Source of the DNA: JBDTOX01 sp039933015
Lineage (GTDB): Bacteria > Pseudomonadota > Gammaproteobacteria > Burkholderiales > Methylophilaceae
Direction: 5' to 3'
NCBI GenBank assembly: GCA_039933015.1
Contig: JBDTOX010000163.1
Coordinates: 1 to 64,000 of the forward strand
DNA: 64,000 bases
This document shows, piece after piece, positions 1-8,029 of the stretch. The translations under genes were made by a program, and so were the position numbers. Positions within the stretch are counted from its first letter, which is position 1, and each line of letters opens with the position of its first letter. Below the pieces are notes generated by a model, which had not been told where the DNA came from, did no database searches, and saw nothing but the letters and a program-made list of their open reading frames with translations.

Positions 1-102
1 GCCAACCTGACCCGCTCGCAAATCCTGCAGCAAGCAGGTACAGCGATGCTGGCGCAGGCAAACTCTGCACCTAACGGCGTGCTGACATTGTTGAGAGGCT
101 AA
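1..102 (+). CDS. fliC: Flagellin, C-terminal fragment
   Basis: The window opens inside this gene. The 33 codons before the TAA at 100-102 read as the terminal D0 helix of flagellin: a SQILQQAGTAMLAQAN stretch followed by a VLTLLRG ending, the hallmark C-terminus of bacterial flagellins. This helix packs in the inner tube of the filament and is also the part bound by the FliS chaperone. The downstream flaG-fliD-fliS-fliT order is the usual neighbourhood of a flagellin gene. The N-terminal part and promoter lie outside the window, so length and type cannot be judged. Confidence 0.93.
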   Translation, partial: ANLTRSQILQQAGTAMLAQANSAPNGVLTLLRG

Positions 103-130
103 TGCAGCTGCGCTGACCAGCAGCCAGACC

Positions 131-169
131 AATGCTCGCGAAGCAGGCAATGCATGCTCCGCGAGCATT
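131..169 (+). other. Stem-loop between flagellin gene and flaG
   Basis: A perfect 10 bp inverted repeat (131-140 with 160-169, arms AATGCTCGCG and CGCGAGCATT) continues inward, after one mismatch, with four more pairs (142-145 with 155-158). It starts 28 nt after the flagellin stop codon. There is no T-run after the stem, so it does not look like a standard intrinsic terminator. It could be a 3' stabilising hairpin for flagellin mRNA or a weak attenuator. The inverted repeat is seen; the function is inferred. Confidence 0.4.
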
Positions 170-186
170 AATCCGAGGAATCAATC

Positions 187-540
187 ATGTCAATCACCAC
201 GCTAGGCTCCTACCATGCCATCAAGAATATGGGCATATCGCAACCCGCGCCCTTAACCCCAAACGCCGGCATGCCGGCCAAGGAGGCGGTCAGATCACAA
301 GAGCTGCCGCAACCAGGCCCAGACGAGGTGCAACAAGCCGTGAACACGCTCAACAAGTTTGTTTCACCGATTACACAAGCCCTCGAGTTTTCCATGGATG
401 AAGACTCGGGCAAGACTATCGTCAAGGTCATAGATAACGAAACGCAAACTGTATTAAGGCAGATACCGAGTGTAGAAGCGCTGGAAATTTCCCGAACGCT
501 GGACAGGCTGCAGGGCTTGCTGCTGCGTCAGACGGCCTAG
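187..540 (+). CDS. flaG: FlaG family flagellar protein
   Basis: A 117-residue protein. The conserved FlaG core fills the C-terminal half: a stretch near residues 55-115 with VNTLNKFV, LEFSMDEDSGKTIVKVID, and a Q..RQIPSVEALEIS segment ending in a short helix. The N-terminal 50 residues are variable and proline-rich, as usual for the family. FlaG homologues influence filament length, though their mechanism is poorly known. The ATG follows a CGAGGA ribosome-binding sequence. It sits between the flagellin gene and fliD, the standard place for flaG in polar-flagellate proteobacteria. Confidence 0.85.
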   Translation: MSITTLGSYHAIKNMGISQPAPLTPNAGMPAKEAVRSQELPQPGPDEVQQAVNTLNKFVSPITQALEFSMDEDSGKTIVKVIDNETQTVLRQIPSVEALEISRTLDRLQGLLLRQTA

Positions 541-585
541 CACTGAATATCACTTTTCACAATCTGCGGCGCTCAGGATAACCAC

Positions 586-2574
586 ATGACTATTTCATCC
601 CCAGGCATAGGCTCCAATCTCGATGTAAATGGCATAGTACAAAAGCTGATGAGCGCTGAGCAGGGTCCGCTGAACATCGTAACCCAGCAAAAAACCAACT
701 ATCAGAGCAAAATATCGGCCTATGGCAGCTTAAAAAGCTCGCTATCCACTTTCCAGGCGACGGTAGACAGCCTGTCCAGCGCCTCCAGATTTATGGTGCA
801 AAGCGCGACCGCCGGTGACAGCTCTGTTTTTACTGCTACTTCAAACGGCAAGGCCTCCCTGGGAAATTACTCCATTGAGGTGCAACAGCTTGCCCAGGCG
901 CACAAAATCTCGCCGAATGCAGGCTTTGCCAGCACTTCCGACAGCGTTGGCACCGGTACGTTGAGCATCGCCTTTGGCACTTATGACAGCAGTGGTAACA
1001 CCTTCACGCTCAATGCCGACAAAGCCTCCAAATCCATCACTATCACCTCCGCCAATAATACGCTGGCCGGTATACGCGATGCCATCAATCTCGCAGATGC
1101 GGGGGTGACCGCAAGCATCGTGAATGATGGCGGCACTGCCGGCAACCGCATTGTGATTACTTCCAAGGACTCGGGGACGGTTAACAGCATCAAAATATCG
1201 GTGACGGATAACGACGCAACCAATCTCGACAATAGCGGCTTATCACAACTCGCCTACGACCCCACACTGACCATAGGCGCCGGCAAGAACGCGAGTGAGC
1301 GGCAGGCGGCGAAGGACGCTCGGCTGAGCATAGATGGCATCAACGTGACCAAATCTACCAACGTGGTTAGCGACGCGATTGAAGGCGTTACCATCAACCT
1401 GCTAAAAACCAATGCGGGCAGCGCCAATACCCTTGCCGTAACGCATGATACCGACAAGATCAAGACCTCCGTGAACGCTTTTGTAAAAGCCTTTAACGAT
1501 CTCAATAGCACCATACGCAGCCTGACCAAGTATGATGAGGCCGGCAAGACAGGCGGCCCCCTGCTGGGCGATGGCACCACGCGCTCCATCACCACCCAGA
1601 TCAGGAACGTCTTGACTGGAGCCATCGGCAGTAGCGGCACATTAACCACCCTGTCCCAGATCGGCGTCAGTTTCCAGCGCGACGGCACCTTGGCAGTAGA
1701 CAGCACCAAGCTGGACGCAAGCATCACGAACAATTTCAACGATATAGCCACGCTGTTTTCTGCCAGCGCATCATTCGCCGATGCGCAATTATCTTTTATC
1801 GGCAACACTAAAAACACCCAAGCGGGAAATTACGCAGTCATGGTGTCCGCATTGGCAACCCAGGGCACATTGCTGGGCAGTTCCGCGCCCAACCTCAACA
1901 TCGTCAGCGGCGTCAATGACACCCTGAACCTGCAGATAGACGGCACCAGCGTCAGTATCACCCTGGATGCTGCCAGCTACGCCAGCGCGCAAGAGCTTGC
2001 AGCAGCAATACAATCCAAGATTGCCGGCACCGGCTCGGCAGCGAAAGTCGCCGTGAACGGCGGTGCACTGCAAATCACTTCCGCCAATTACGGCAGCACC
2101 TCCTCCATCGCCCTTAGCGGCGGCAACGGCTCCTCAGATGCGTTGGGAGCGCCAACCGCTAGCAGCGGAGTGAACGTTGCAGGAAGCATCAATGGGGTTG
2201 CCGCAACCGGTCAGGGCCAGAATCTGATAGGCGCAACCGCTAACGCCAGCGAAGGCCTGGTCATACGCGTAGCCGGCGGCAATACCGGCGCGCGCGGCAG
2301 CGCCAATTTCACCATGGGTTATGCCTACCTGCTCAACCAGATGAGCAAAAGCGTACTGGCTGATGATGGCCTGCTGTCCACCAGAACCAACGGCATTACC
2401 AGCAGCATTACCCGGCTCACCGCGCAAGAATCCACATTGCAGGACCGGCTGGCGATTATTGAGAGGGGCTACAGGGCGCAATTCACCGCACTCGACACCA
2501 TGATCAGCAGCCTGCAGCAGACCAGCAGCTTCCTGACCCAGCAGCTAGCCCAGCTGCAATCCAACAGAAATTAA
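586..2574 (+). CDS. fliD: Flagellar filament cap protein FliD (HAP2)
   Basis: FliD forms the cap at the filament tip and promotes folding of exported flagellin. The N-terminus (about residues 5-105) has the typical SSPGIGSNLDVNGIVQKLM start and Q-rich coiled segment. The C-terminal helical region (about 575-660) includes TNGITSSITRLTAQE and the terminal FLTQQLAQL coil. At 662 residues it is clearly longer than the 450-480 common in the family. The extra length is a repetitive Ala/Gly/Ser/Thr-rich middle, about residues 400-560, with a flagellin-hook-IN-like segment (TLNLQIDGTSVSITL). Such inserts are surface-exposed D2/D3 regions and vary between strains. Followed 14 nt later by fliS. Confidence 0.95.
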   Translation: MTISSPGIGSNLDVNGIVQKLMSAEQGPLNIVTQQKTNYQSKISAYGSLKSSLSTFQATVDSLSSASRFMVQSATAGDSSVFTATSNGKASLGNYSIEVQQLAQAHKISPNAGFASTSDSVGTGTLSIAFGTYDSSGNTFTLNADKASKSITITSANNTLAGIRDAINLADAGVTASIVNDGGTAGNRIVITSKDSGTVNSIKISVTDNDATNLDNSGLSQLAYDPTLTIGAGKNASERQAAKDARLSIDGINVTKSTNVVSDAIEGVTINLLKTNAGSANTLAVTHDTDKIKTSVNAFVKAFNDLNSTIRSLTKYDEAGKTGGPLLGDGTTRSITTQIRNVLTGAIGSSGTLTTLSQIGVSFQRDGTLAVDSTKLDASITNNFNDIATLFSASASFADAQLSFIGNTKNTQAGNYAVMVSALATQGTLLGSSAPNLNIVSGVNDTLNLQIDGTSVSITLDAASYASAQELAAAIQSKIAGTGSAAKVAVNGGALQITSANYGSTSSIALSGGNGSSDALGAPTASSGVNVAGSINGVAATGQGQNLIGATANASEGLVIRVAGGNTGARGSANFTMGYAYLLNQMSKSVLADDGLLSTRTNGITSSITRLTAQESTLQDRLAIIERGYRAQFTALDTMISSLQQTSSFLTQQLAQLQSNRN

Positions 2575-2588
2575 ACGGGAGAACAACC

Positions 2589-3065
2589 ATGTTTGGCTCT
2601 AATAACCACGGTATAAATGCCTATACCAGCATTGGCATCGAGACTGGCGTTGCGGCGGCTAGCCCGCACAAATTGATCACGTTGTTATACGAGGGGGCGA
2701 TTACAGCCTGCCTGAACGCTGTCGCGCATATGCGCGAAAACGATATCATCGCCAAAGGCGAAGCGCTGTCCAAAGCCATCATGATTATCGAAAACGGTTT
2801 GCGCATCAGCCTTGACATGAAAGCCGGAGGTGACATCGCCCTGAGCCTCGATGCGCTTTACGACTATATGAGCAATCGCCTTTTTACCGCCAACCTGAAA
2901 AACCAGGCCGAGCCCGTGGCGGAAGTCATCAAACTGCTCCATGAATTAAAAGGCGCCTGGGAATCTATCGCCAATGCCACACCAGCAAGTGCGGCCAGTG
3001 CTTATGCCGCGCCCGAACAATTGAAAACTGCTGAGTACTACAGTCCAGCACTAGCCAGGACCTAA
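2589..3065 (+). CDS. fliS: Flagellin export chaperone FliS
   Basis: FliS binds the C-terminal helix of flagellin in the cytoplasm and prevents premature polymerisation before export. The 158-residue protein carries the family pattern: a YTSIGIETGVAAASPHKLITLLYEGA start (A..ASP..LI..LY), a four-helix bundle through about residue 120, and a central LDMKAGGDIALSLDALYDYM segment equal to the family's GGEIA.NL..LY.Y. The C-terminal 35 residues are a loose Ala/Pro tail longer than in enteric FliS. It has a GGGAG-like ribosome site and lies 3 nt before fliT. Confidence 0.95.
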   Translation: MFGSNNHGINAYTSIGIETGVAAASPHKLITLLYEGAITACLNAVAHMRENDIIAKGEALSKAIMIIENGLRISLDMKAGGDIALSLDALYDYMSNRLFTANLKNQAEPVAEVIKLLHELKGAWESIANATPASAASAYAAPEQLKTAEYYSPALART

Positions 3066-3068
3066 ATC

Positions 3069-3404
3069 ATGACGAGCCATGAAATTCTGTCTCTGTACGA
3101 ATCGGTCTCAGACCATACCGGCAAAATGCTGGCCGCCGCAAAAACGCAGAACTGGGAGGAATTAACCAGGCTGGAAACCGCCTCTGCGCAATACATTCAT
3201 ATACTCCACAATGCAGAAGAACTTGAACCGTTATCCGGCACAGACCTGGGGAAAAAAATCGCCAGTATCAAAAAAATACTGGCGGATGACCGTGAAATCC
3301 GTCATCTGGTTGAGCCATGGATGGCCAGGCTTTCTTCCATGCTGAACAGCAACGGCCAGGCACAAAAACTATCGCAGGCATACGGGCAGGATAAGCCCGG
3401 TTAA
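3069..3404 (+). CDS. fliT: FliT-like flagellar export chaperone
   Basis: A 111-residue, mostly helical protein. The pattern of an N-terminal YESVSDHTGKMLAAAKTQNWEEL helix, followed by KKIASIKKILADDREIRHLVEPWM, resembles the FliT family, whose members chaperone the FliD cap protein and can modulate flagellar gene expression. Sequence identity in this family is low, so the call rests on size, helical pattern, the W-E-L motif and position immediately after fliS in a fliD-fliS-fliT run. The start codon lies 3 nt after the fliS stop, suggesting coupled translation. Confidence 0.8.
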   Translation: MTSHEILSLYESVSDHTGKMLAAAKTQNWEELTRLETASAQYIHILHNAEELEPLSGTDLGKKIASIKKILADDREIRHLVEPWMARLSSMLNSNGQAQKLSQAYGQDKPG

Positions 3405-3406
3405 TC

Positions 3407-4531
3407 ATGCTGCCCAAGTCTGTTGACATAGGCCGGGTTCCCGCCGTAACGGCAGTCATCCCCGCCGCATCTGTCGCAGCCATTGGCGATCCCCGGGAAG
3501 AACAGGCACACCAAACCCAGCAATTTATTGTTGGGCAGCAATATCAGGCACAGGTGATATCCCGGCTACGTGACAACAGCTTTATGGTAGATATTGGCGG
3601 CGTCACGGCCAACGCGATGTTCGCCGCAGCGGCCAAACCCGGGCAGACCCTGACCCTCACCTTTGTTGGCGCCACCCCCAAACCCAGCTTCGCCATCACC
3701 TTGCCCGCCGACACTGGCTCAGGAGTAAAGACCCACCTGAGCCCATCGGCAGTACTCATCAACCAATATTGGGATATTGCGCAACAAAAAGGGGCACCGC
3801 CCGCTTTCCAGACCGCCGCAGTCATCGCCCAATCGCCATATACTGCACCAGCCGCGATGGCTGCCAACCTTAAAGCCTCGCTGGTACAAAGCGGGCTTTT
3901 TTATGAGTCGCATTTGGTCAATTTTTTCCTGGGCAAGCAATCCTCTGCCTCGCTGCTGAGCGAACCGCAGAACCAGGCCAGACCCCCAGCCCTGCCTGCG
4001 CCAGCGATGGCGCCTCAAGCCCAGCTGCCCTCAGTAATCCACACCTACGCCCAGCTCGCAAACAGCCTTGAAGCGCACGCTGTTTTGCCACCGCCAGCCA
4101 CAACGGCCTTCACGGCACCTGCCAGCCTGCCCGCTGCAATAAGCGCGCTGGTGCCTGTACAGCTGGGCATACTTGAACACCAGGGCGTCGTCTGGCAGGG
4201 GCAGATCTGGCCCGGGCAGGAAATGCAATGGGAAATTCGCAGACCAACGCCGCAGCACACCGAGCTGGCGAATGACGCATCCAGTCAGGAGCAAGACGCA
4301 GCAGACATGAGTGCCATCCACAGCCAGCTTATCTTGCACTTGCCCAGGCTGGGCAAGATAGTGGCGCAGTTACAGATGCAGCATGGCAATATCAGTCTCA
4401 AAATAGACGCTGAAAACAGCAGCACAGCCGCTGCCTTGAAGCAGCAAAGCTGGCATTTGATCGAAAATCTGGAAAATGCCGGCCAGCCTTTAAACGCGTT
4501 TGCAGTCGCCCAGCATGACGCAACCGTTTAA
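3407..4531 (+). CDS. FliK-like protein, second hook-length-control-type protein
   Basis: A 374-residue protein with an Ala/Pro/Gln-rich middle and two folded ends. Residues about 40-100 have a beta-rich QYQAQVISRLRDNSFMVDI segment. The C-terminal 65 residues (LPRLGKIVAQLQMQ, GNISLKIDAE, then a helix LKQQSWHLIENLENAG) resemble the FliK C-terminal fold, in which LP.LG.v.v.i precedes a final helix. It is distinct from the canonical fliK at 10620. Its 3' end overlaps a gene for an FlhB C-terminal-domain protein, the same kind of pairing as YlqG-YlqH in Bacillus. A role with the export-gate specificity switch is inference; it may instead be an unrelated proline-rich flagellar protein. Confidence 0.6.
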   Translation: MLPKSVDIGRVPAVTAVIPAASVAAIGDPREEQAHQTQQFIVGQQYQAQVISRLRDNSFMVDIGGVTANAMFAAAAKPGQTLTLTFVGATPKPSFAITLPADTGSGVKTHLSPSAVLINQYWDIAQQKGAPPAFQTAAVIAQSPYTAPAAMAANLKASLVQSGLFYESHLVNFFLGKQSSASLLSEPQNQARPPALPAPAMAPQAQLPSVIHTYAQLANSLEAHAVLPPPATTAFTAPASLPAAISALVPVQLGILEHQGVVWQGQIWPGQEMQWEIRRPTPQHTELANDASSQEQDAADMSAIHSQLILHLPRLGKIVAQLQMQHGNISLKIDAENSSTAAALKQQSWHLIENLENAGQPLNAFAVAQHDATV

Positions 4532-4811
4532 CCACGCGCAACAAGCGATTGCCCTGGCTTATGAAACGGGCGACCTCGCGCCAAAAGTGGTGGCCAAAGG
4601 CCGAGGATTAATCGCCGATCAGATTATTGCAAGAGCGCGTGAACACGGCCTATTTGTGCATGAATCGAAAGAGCTGGTCAGCCTGCTGATGCAGGTAGAC
4701 CTGGATGATCACATTCCGCCGGCGCTGTATCAGGTGATTGCGGAACTGCTGTCCTGGCTATACCAGCTGGAAGAGCAGCATGCGCCCGATAACATACTGC
4801 CTAAACCCTGA
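4515..4811 (+). CDS. FlhB C-terminal-domain-like protein (FhlB/YlqH type)
   Basis: A 98-residue soluble protein that aligns with the cytoplasmic C-terminal part of FlhB downstream of the NPTH cleavage site. AIALAYETGDLAPKVVAKGRGLIADQIIARAREHGL matches FlhB's AVALQYKDADMRAPVVVAKGADAVALKIREIAAEH. IPPALYQVIAELLSWLYQL matches IPEQLYSAVAEVLAYVYQL in the full-length FlhB of this window. Membrane helices and the NPTH motif are absent. Such stand-alone domains can partly replace the cleaved FlhB fragment. The ATG at 4515 is preferred to an in-frame TTG at 4500; both lie inside the end of the FliK-like gene. Confidence 0.85.
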   Translation: MTQPFNHAQQAIALAYETGDLAPKVVAKGRGLIADQIIARAREHGLFVHESKELVSLLMQVDLDDHIPPALYQVIAELLSWLYQLEEQHAPDNILPKP

Positions 4812-4825
4812 TAAAGGGGCAGGCC

Positions 4826-5185
4826 TTACACCTGCATATTCATGATGTCATGGTAAGCGGAGATAAGTTTATTACGCACCTGGACGGTAGCCTGAAAAGA
4901 AATATTGGCCTTTTGCATGGAGATCATGACATCCGACAGGCTGACCTTATCGTCGCCCGTAGCGAAATCCTGGCCCAGTTTATCAGCTTGCAGCTGCGCA
5001 TTATTGACCTGATCGAGCGAAGCCTTGAGCGCATCGGCAAAATCGACCCGTTGCGGCGCCTGCGTTTTATCCAGCAGGCTGGAGGGCACAACCCCGTTCA
5101 CACCCCCGGCGGGCTGGGCAGCCGCGGCTTTAAGCTGAGCCAGCATGGCTTCAATCCGGTTGGCATCGATCCCGCCTAATTTCAT
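4826..5185 (-). CDS. fliE: Flagellar hook-basal body protein FliE
   Basis: FliE joins the MS ring to the proximal rod. The 119-residue protein has the family layout: a variable N-terminus, then FADALKASLDQVNNAQLQADKL, FATGDDKVSLSDVMISMQKANISFQATVQVRNKLISAYHDIMNMQV to the end, which is the typical FliE C-terminus. An AGGAGGA ribosome site precedes the ATG. It is transcribed away from fliF, whereas in many genomes fliE and fliF are co-directional. Its stop codon lies 14 nt from the convergent mini-FlhB gene. Confidence 0.95.
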   Translation of the reverse strand: MKLGGIDANRIEAMLAQLKAAAAQPAGGVNGVVPSSLLDKTQAPQRVDFADALKASLDQVNNAQLQADKLGQDFATGDDKVSLSDVMISMQKANISFQATVQVRNKLISAYHDIMNMQV

Positions 5186-5385
5186 ATGTTCCTCCTGGCC
5201 CTTTCCCGGCGACGGATTTTCACCCCGTCACGATAACATCCCCGCTGCCTGACTTATTGCTGATTAAAGTGGTGAAACTAGCTTTATTCCAGCATTTGAA
5301 AGCGCACGCTCCACACATAATTGCAGTCATCAACCAACTGTGCGGCCTGCATACGCAACCATGATCAATACACCGGAACATCTTG

Positions 5386-7041
5386 ATGGCAGCAGCTGAA
5401 GAATCTCTGAACATGTTAGCTGGAGTTTCTAAATCTGCCATGAGCGCCAAGCTGCTCGTGGCTCTCGGCATTGCAGCCGTCATTGCCGCCATGTCCGTGG
5501 TCTGGCTGTGGAGCCAGCAGCCAGACTACCGGGTTTTATTTTCGAATTATTCCGATAAAGATGGTGGTGCGGTTGTCGCGGCCCTGGAGCAGATGAACAT
5601 CTCCTACAAGTTTTCCGAAGGCGGCAGTGCGATCCTGGTACCGGCTGATCAGGTGCATGCAGCGCGCTTGAAATTAGCATCGCAAGGCCTGCCCAAAGGC
5701 GGCAATGTCGGTTTCGAGCTCATGGAAAACCAGAAATTCGGCATCTCCCAGTTTGTGGAGCAGGTGAATTTCCAGCGCGCGCTGGAAGGCGAACTGGAGC
5801 GCAGCGTACAGTCTATCGCCGCAGTGCAGATGGCACGTATCCACCTGGCCCTGCCCAAAGCCTCGGTCTTTGTGCGCGATCAGCAAAAGCCCACTGCGTC
5901 GGTTCTGCTGAATTTGCATCCTGGCCGCACGCTGGATCCACAGCAGGTCAGCGCCATTGTGCATCTGGTTGCCAGCAGCGTACCCGACCTGCCCGCCGCC
6001 AATGTGACGATAGTCGATCAGAATGGCAATTTTCTTTCGGACAATAGCAAGCCCAATTCGCCTAACAACCTTGATCCATCGCAGCTTAAATATGTAGAAG
6101 AAATACAGAAGAACATCGCCAGGCGTGTGGAATCCATTATCTCCCCTATTCTGGGTGCCCAGAATGTGCGCGCGGAAGCTAGTGTGGAAGTGGACTTTTC
6201 CAACAGCGAGCAGGCCGCCGAGATATATAAGCCCAATCAGTCCGCAGACGCATCCGTCATTCGCAGCATGCAAACCAGCGAATCAAAAAGCAGTGCAGAC
6301 AATACAGCTAGCGGTGTCCCCGGCGCTCTATCCAACCAGCCGCCAGTACCTGCCAGCGCGCCCATAGTCAGCAACGCGCCTGCCGCCACTGCAGGCTCAG
6401 CCCCCACAACCCAGCCTGTCAATACGCAAAAAAATTCGACCACCAACTTCGAAGTGGACAAGACCATCCGCTATGTGCAGCAGCCCATGGGCGGCATCAA
6501 GCGCCTGAGTGTTGCCGTAGTCGTCAATTACAAACAGGTTGCAGGCAAGAATGGCAAAATCACCAACCGGCCGCTGACCGAAGCCGAGAAGAACCAGATC
6601 AGCGATCTGGCCAAACAGGCTATGGGATTCAGCAAGGATAGAGGCGATACATTGAGCGTGGTAAATAGTGCTTTTGCTGATGCCGCACGCGAAATCATCT
6701 CTGAGCCGCCACTGTGGAAACAGCCGGAAAACATCGCTTTGGCAAAAGAAATGGGTAAATATTTGCTGGCGTTTGGCGTGATGCTGATGCTTTATCTGCG
6801 CCTGTTAAAACCACTGCTGCGCAAATTAACTATGCCAGCAACAGCGCCTGCCCTGCTTACTGCAGATGGGCAACAGGATGCTCTGGTGACACTTAGCGCG
6901 AATGCAGAAGGACAGCAAAAGCAGCTTGCGCCTATCCCCCAAAACTATCAGGTGAACCTGGAAATTGCCAAGCAACTTGCCAAGGATAACCCCAAGATGG
7001 TGGCTAATGTCGTCACTGCCTGGGTAAGCGGCAATGAGTGA
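5386..7041 (+). CDS. fliF: Flagellar MS-ring protein FliF
   Basis: FliF builds the MS ring in the inner membrane, the base on which rod, export gate and C ring assemble. The 551-residue protein has a first membrane segment near residues 25-45, the YscJ/FliF domain with DYRVLFSNYSDKDGGAVV and LASQGLPKGG, a low-complexity Pro/Ala/Ser loop about residues 300-355, a second membrane segment about 457-477, and a cytoplasmic tail with the FliG-binding end (LAKDNPKMVANVVTAWV). The ATG at 5386 follows GGAA; an in-frame TTG at 5383 is the less likely start. It overlaps fliG by 8 nt. Confidence 0.96.
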   Translation: MAAAEESLNMLAGVSKSAMSAKLLVALGIAAVIAAMSVVWLWSQQPDYRVLFSNYSDKDGGAVVAALEQMNISYKFSEGGSAILVPADQVHAARLKLASQGLPKGGNVGFELMENQKFGISQFVEQVNFQRALEGELERSVQSIAAVQMARIHLALPKASVFVRDQQKPTASVLLNLHPGRTLDPQQVSAIVHLVASSVPDLPAANVTIVDQNGNFLSDNSKPNSPNNLDPSQLKYVEEIQKNIARRVESIISPILGAQNVRAEASVEVDFSNSEQAAEIYKPNQSADASVIRSMQTSESKSSADNTASGVPGALSNQPPVPASAPIVSNAPAATAGSAPTTQPVNTQKNSTTNFEVDKTIRYVQQPMGGIKRLSVAVVVNYKQVAGKNGKITNRPLTEAEKNQISDLAKQAMGFSKDRGDTLSVVNSAFADAAREIISEPPLWKQPENIALAKEMGKYLLAFGVMLMLYLRLLKPLLRKLTMPATAPALLTADGQQDALVTLSANAEGQQKQLAPIPQNYQVNLEIAKQLAKDNPKMVANVVTAWVSGNE

Positions 7042-8029
7042 CAACGGCATCATCCGCGGCGCGGTGCTCATGCTGGCGCTGGGCGAGGATGAAGCCGCCG
7101 AGGTCATGAAATATCTGGGTCCGCGTGAAGTACAAAAGCTTGGCGCAGCCATGGCCACCATGAAAAGCATATGCCATGAACAGGTCGAAAACGTATTAGG
7201 CCATTTCCTCACCGAGGCGCAGCAGATCACGTCCATCGGCCAGGACTCTGACGAATACATCCGCACCGTGCTGACTAAAGCACTGGGCGACGACAAGGCC
7301 TCATCCTTGCTCACGCGGATTTTGCAAGAGCGTGATGCCAGCGGCATTGAAAGCCTCAAATGGATGGATGCGCAATCCGTGGCCGAGTTCATCCATAACG
7401 AGCACCCGCAGATCATCGCCACCATCCTCGTACATCTGGAACGCGACCAGGCCTCAGAAGTGCTGGGTTACTTTACCGAGCGCTTGCGCAACGATGTCAT
7501 GCTCAGGATTGCCACGCTGGATGGCGTCAAGCCCACCGCGCTGCGCGAGCTCAATGATGTACTGACAAAATTGCTCACTGGCAACGAAAACCTGAAGAAA
7601 AAACCCATGGGTGGCGTGCGCGCAGCAGCGGAAATCATGAACTTCCTGCGCGGCGAGCATGAATCCAAGGTCATGGACAATTTCAAGAACTATGACGCCG
7701 AGATGGCTCAAAAAATCCTGGATGAAATGTTCGTATTCGACAACATCATCGATATCGATGATCGCGGCATTCAGATATTGCTGCGCGAAGTGCAATCGGA
7801 AGCGCTGATCGTCGCGCTCAAAGGCGCTACGGTAGAGCTGCGAGAAAAGATTTTCAAGAATATGTCCACGCGGGCAGCAGAAATGATGGCCGAAGATCTG
7901 GAAGCCAAAGGACCGGTGCGCCTCTCCGAAGTCGAAGCCCAGCAGAAACAGATCCTGCAGATCGTGCGCCGCCTGTCCGACGAAGGACAGATCATGTTAG
8001 GCACCAACGCAGAGGATACCTATGTCTAG
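7034..8029 (+). CDS. fliG: Flagellar motor switch protein FliG
   Basis: FliG forms the upper C ring, binds FliF, and transmits torque from the stator. The 331-residue length is typical. Visible features are the N-terminal domain with AVLMLALGEDEAAEVMKYLGPREVQKL, the EHPQIIATILVHLERDQASEVL middle-domain motif, and the charged C-terminal torque helix region (VFDNIIDIDDRGIQILLREV, LREKIFKNMSTRAAEMMAEDLEAKGPVRLSEVE). The start codon lies inside the end of fliF and the stop overlaps fliH, so translation is probably coupled along this operon. Confidence 0.97.
   Translation: MSDNGIIRGAVLMLALGEDEAAEVMKYLGPREVQKLGAAMATMKSICHEQVENVLGHFLTEAQQITSIGQDSDEYIRTVLTKALGDDKASSLLTRILQERDASGIESLKWMDAQSVAEFIHNEHPQIIATILVHLERDQASEVLGYFTERLRNDVMLRIATLDGVKPTALRELNDVLTKLLTGNENLKKKPMGGVRAAAEIMNFLRGEHESKVMDNFKNYDAEMAQKILDEMFVFDNIIDIDDRGIQILLREVQSEALIVALKGATVELREKIFKNMSTRAAEMMAEDLEAKGPVRLSEVEAQQKQILQIVRRLSDEGQIMLGTNAEDTYV

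Noticed and set aside
1254..1817. Open frame of 187 codons on the minus strand opposite fliD
   Set aside because: Shadow of fliD; composition is the mirror of Ala/Thr-rich codons and no start signal is visible.
5321..5337. Sigma-54-like element (minus strand, GG and GC with TTGG and TGCAA) upstream of fliE
   Set aside because: GG and GC are 9 nt apart instead of 10, a spacing that abolishes sigma-54 recognition.
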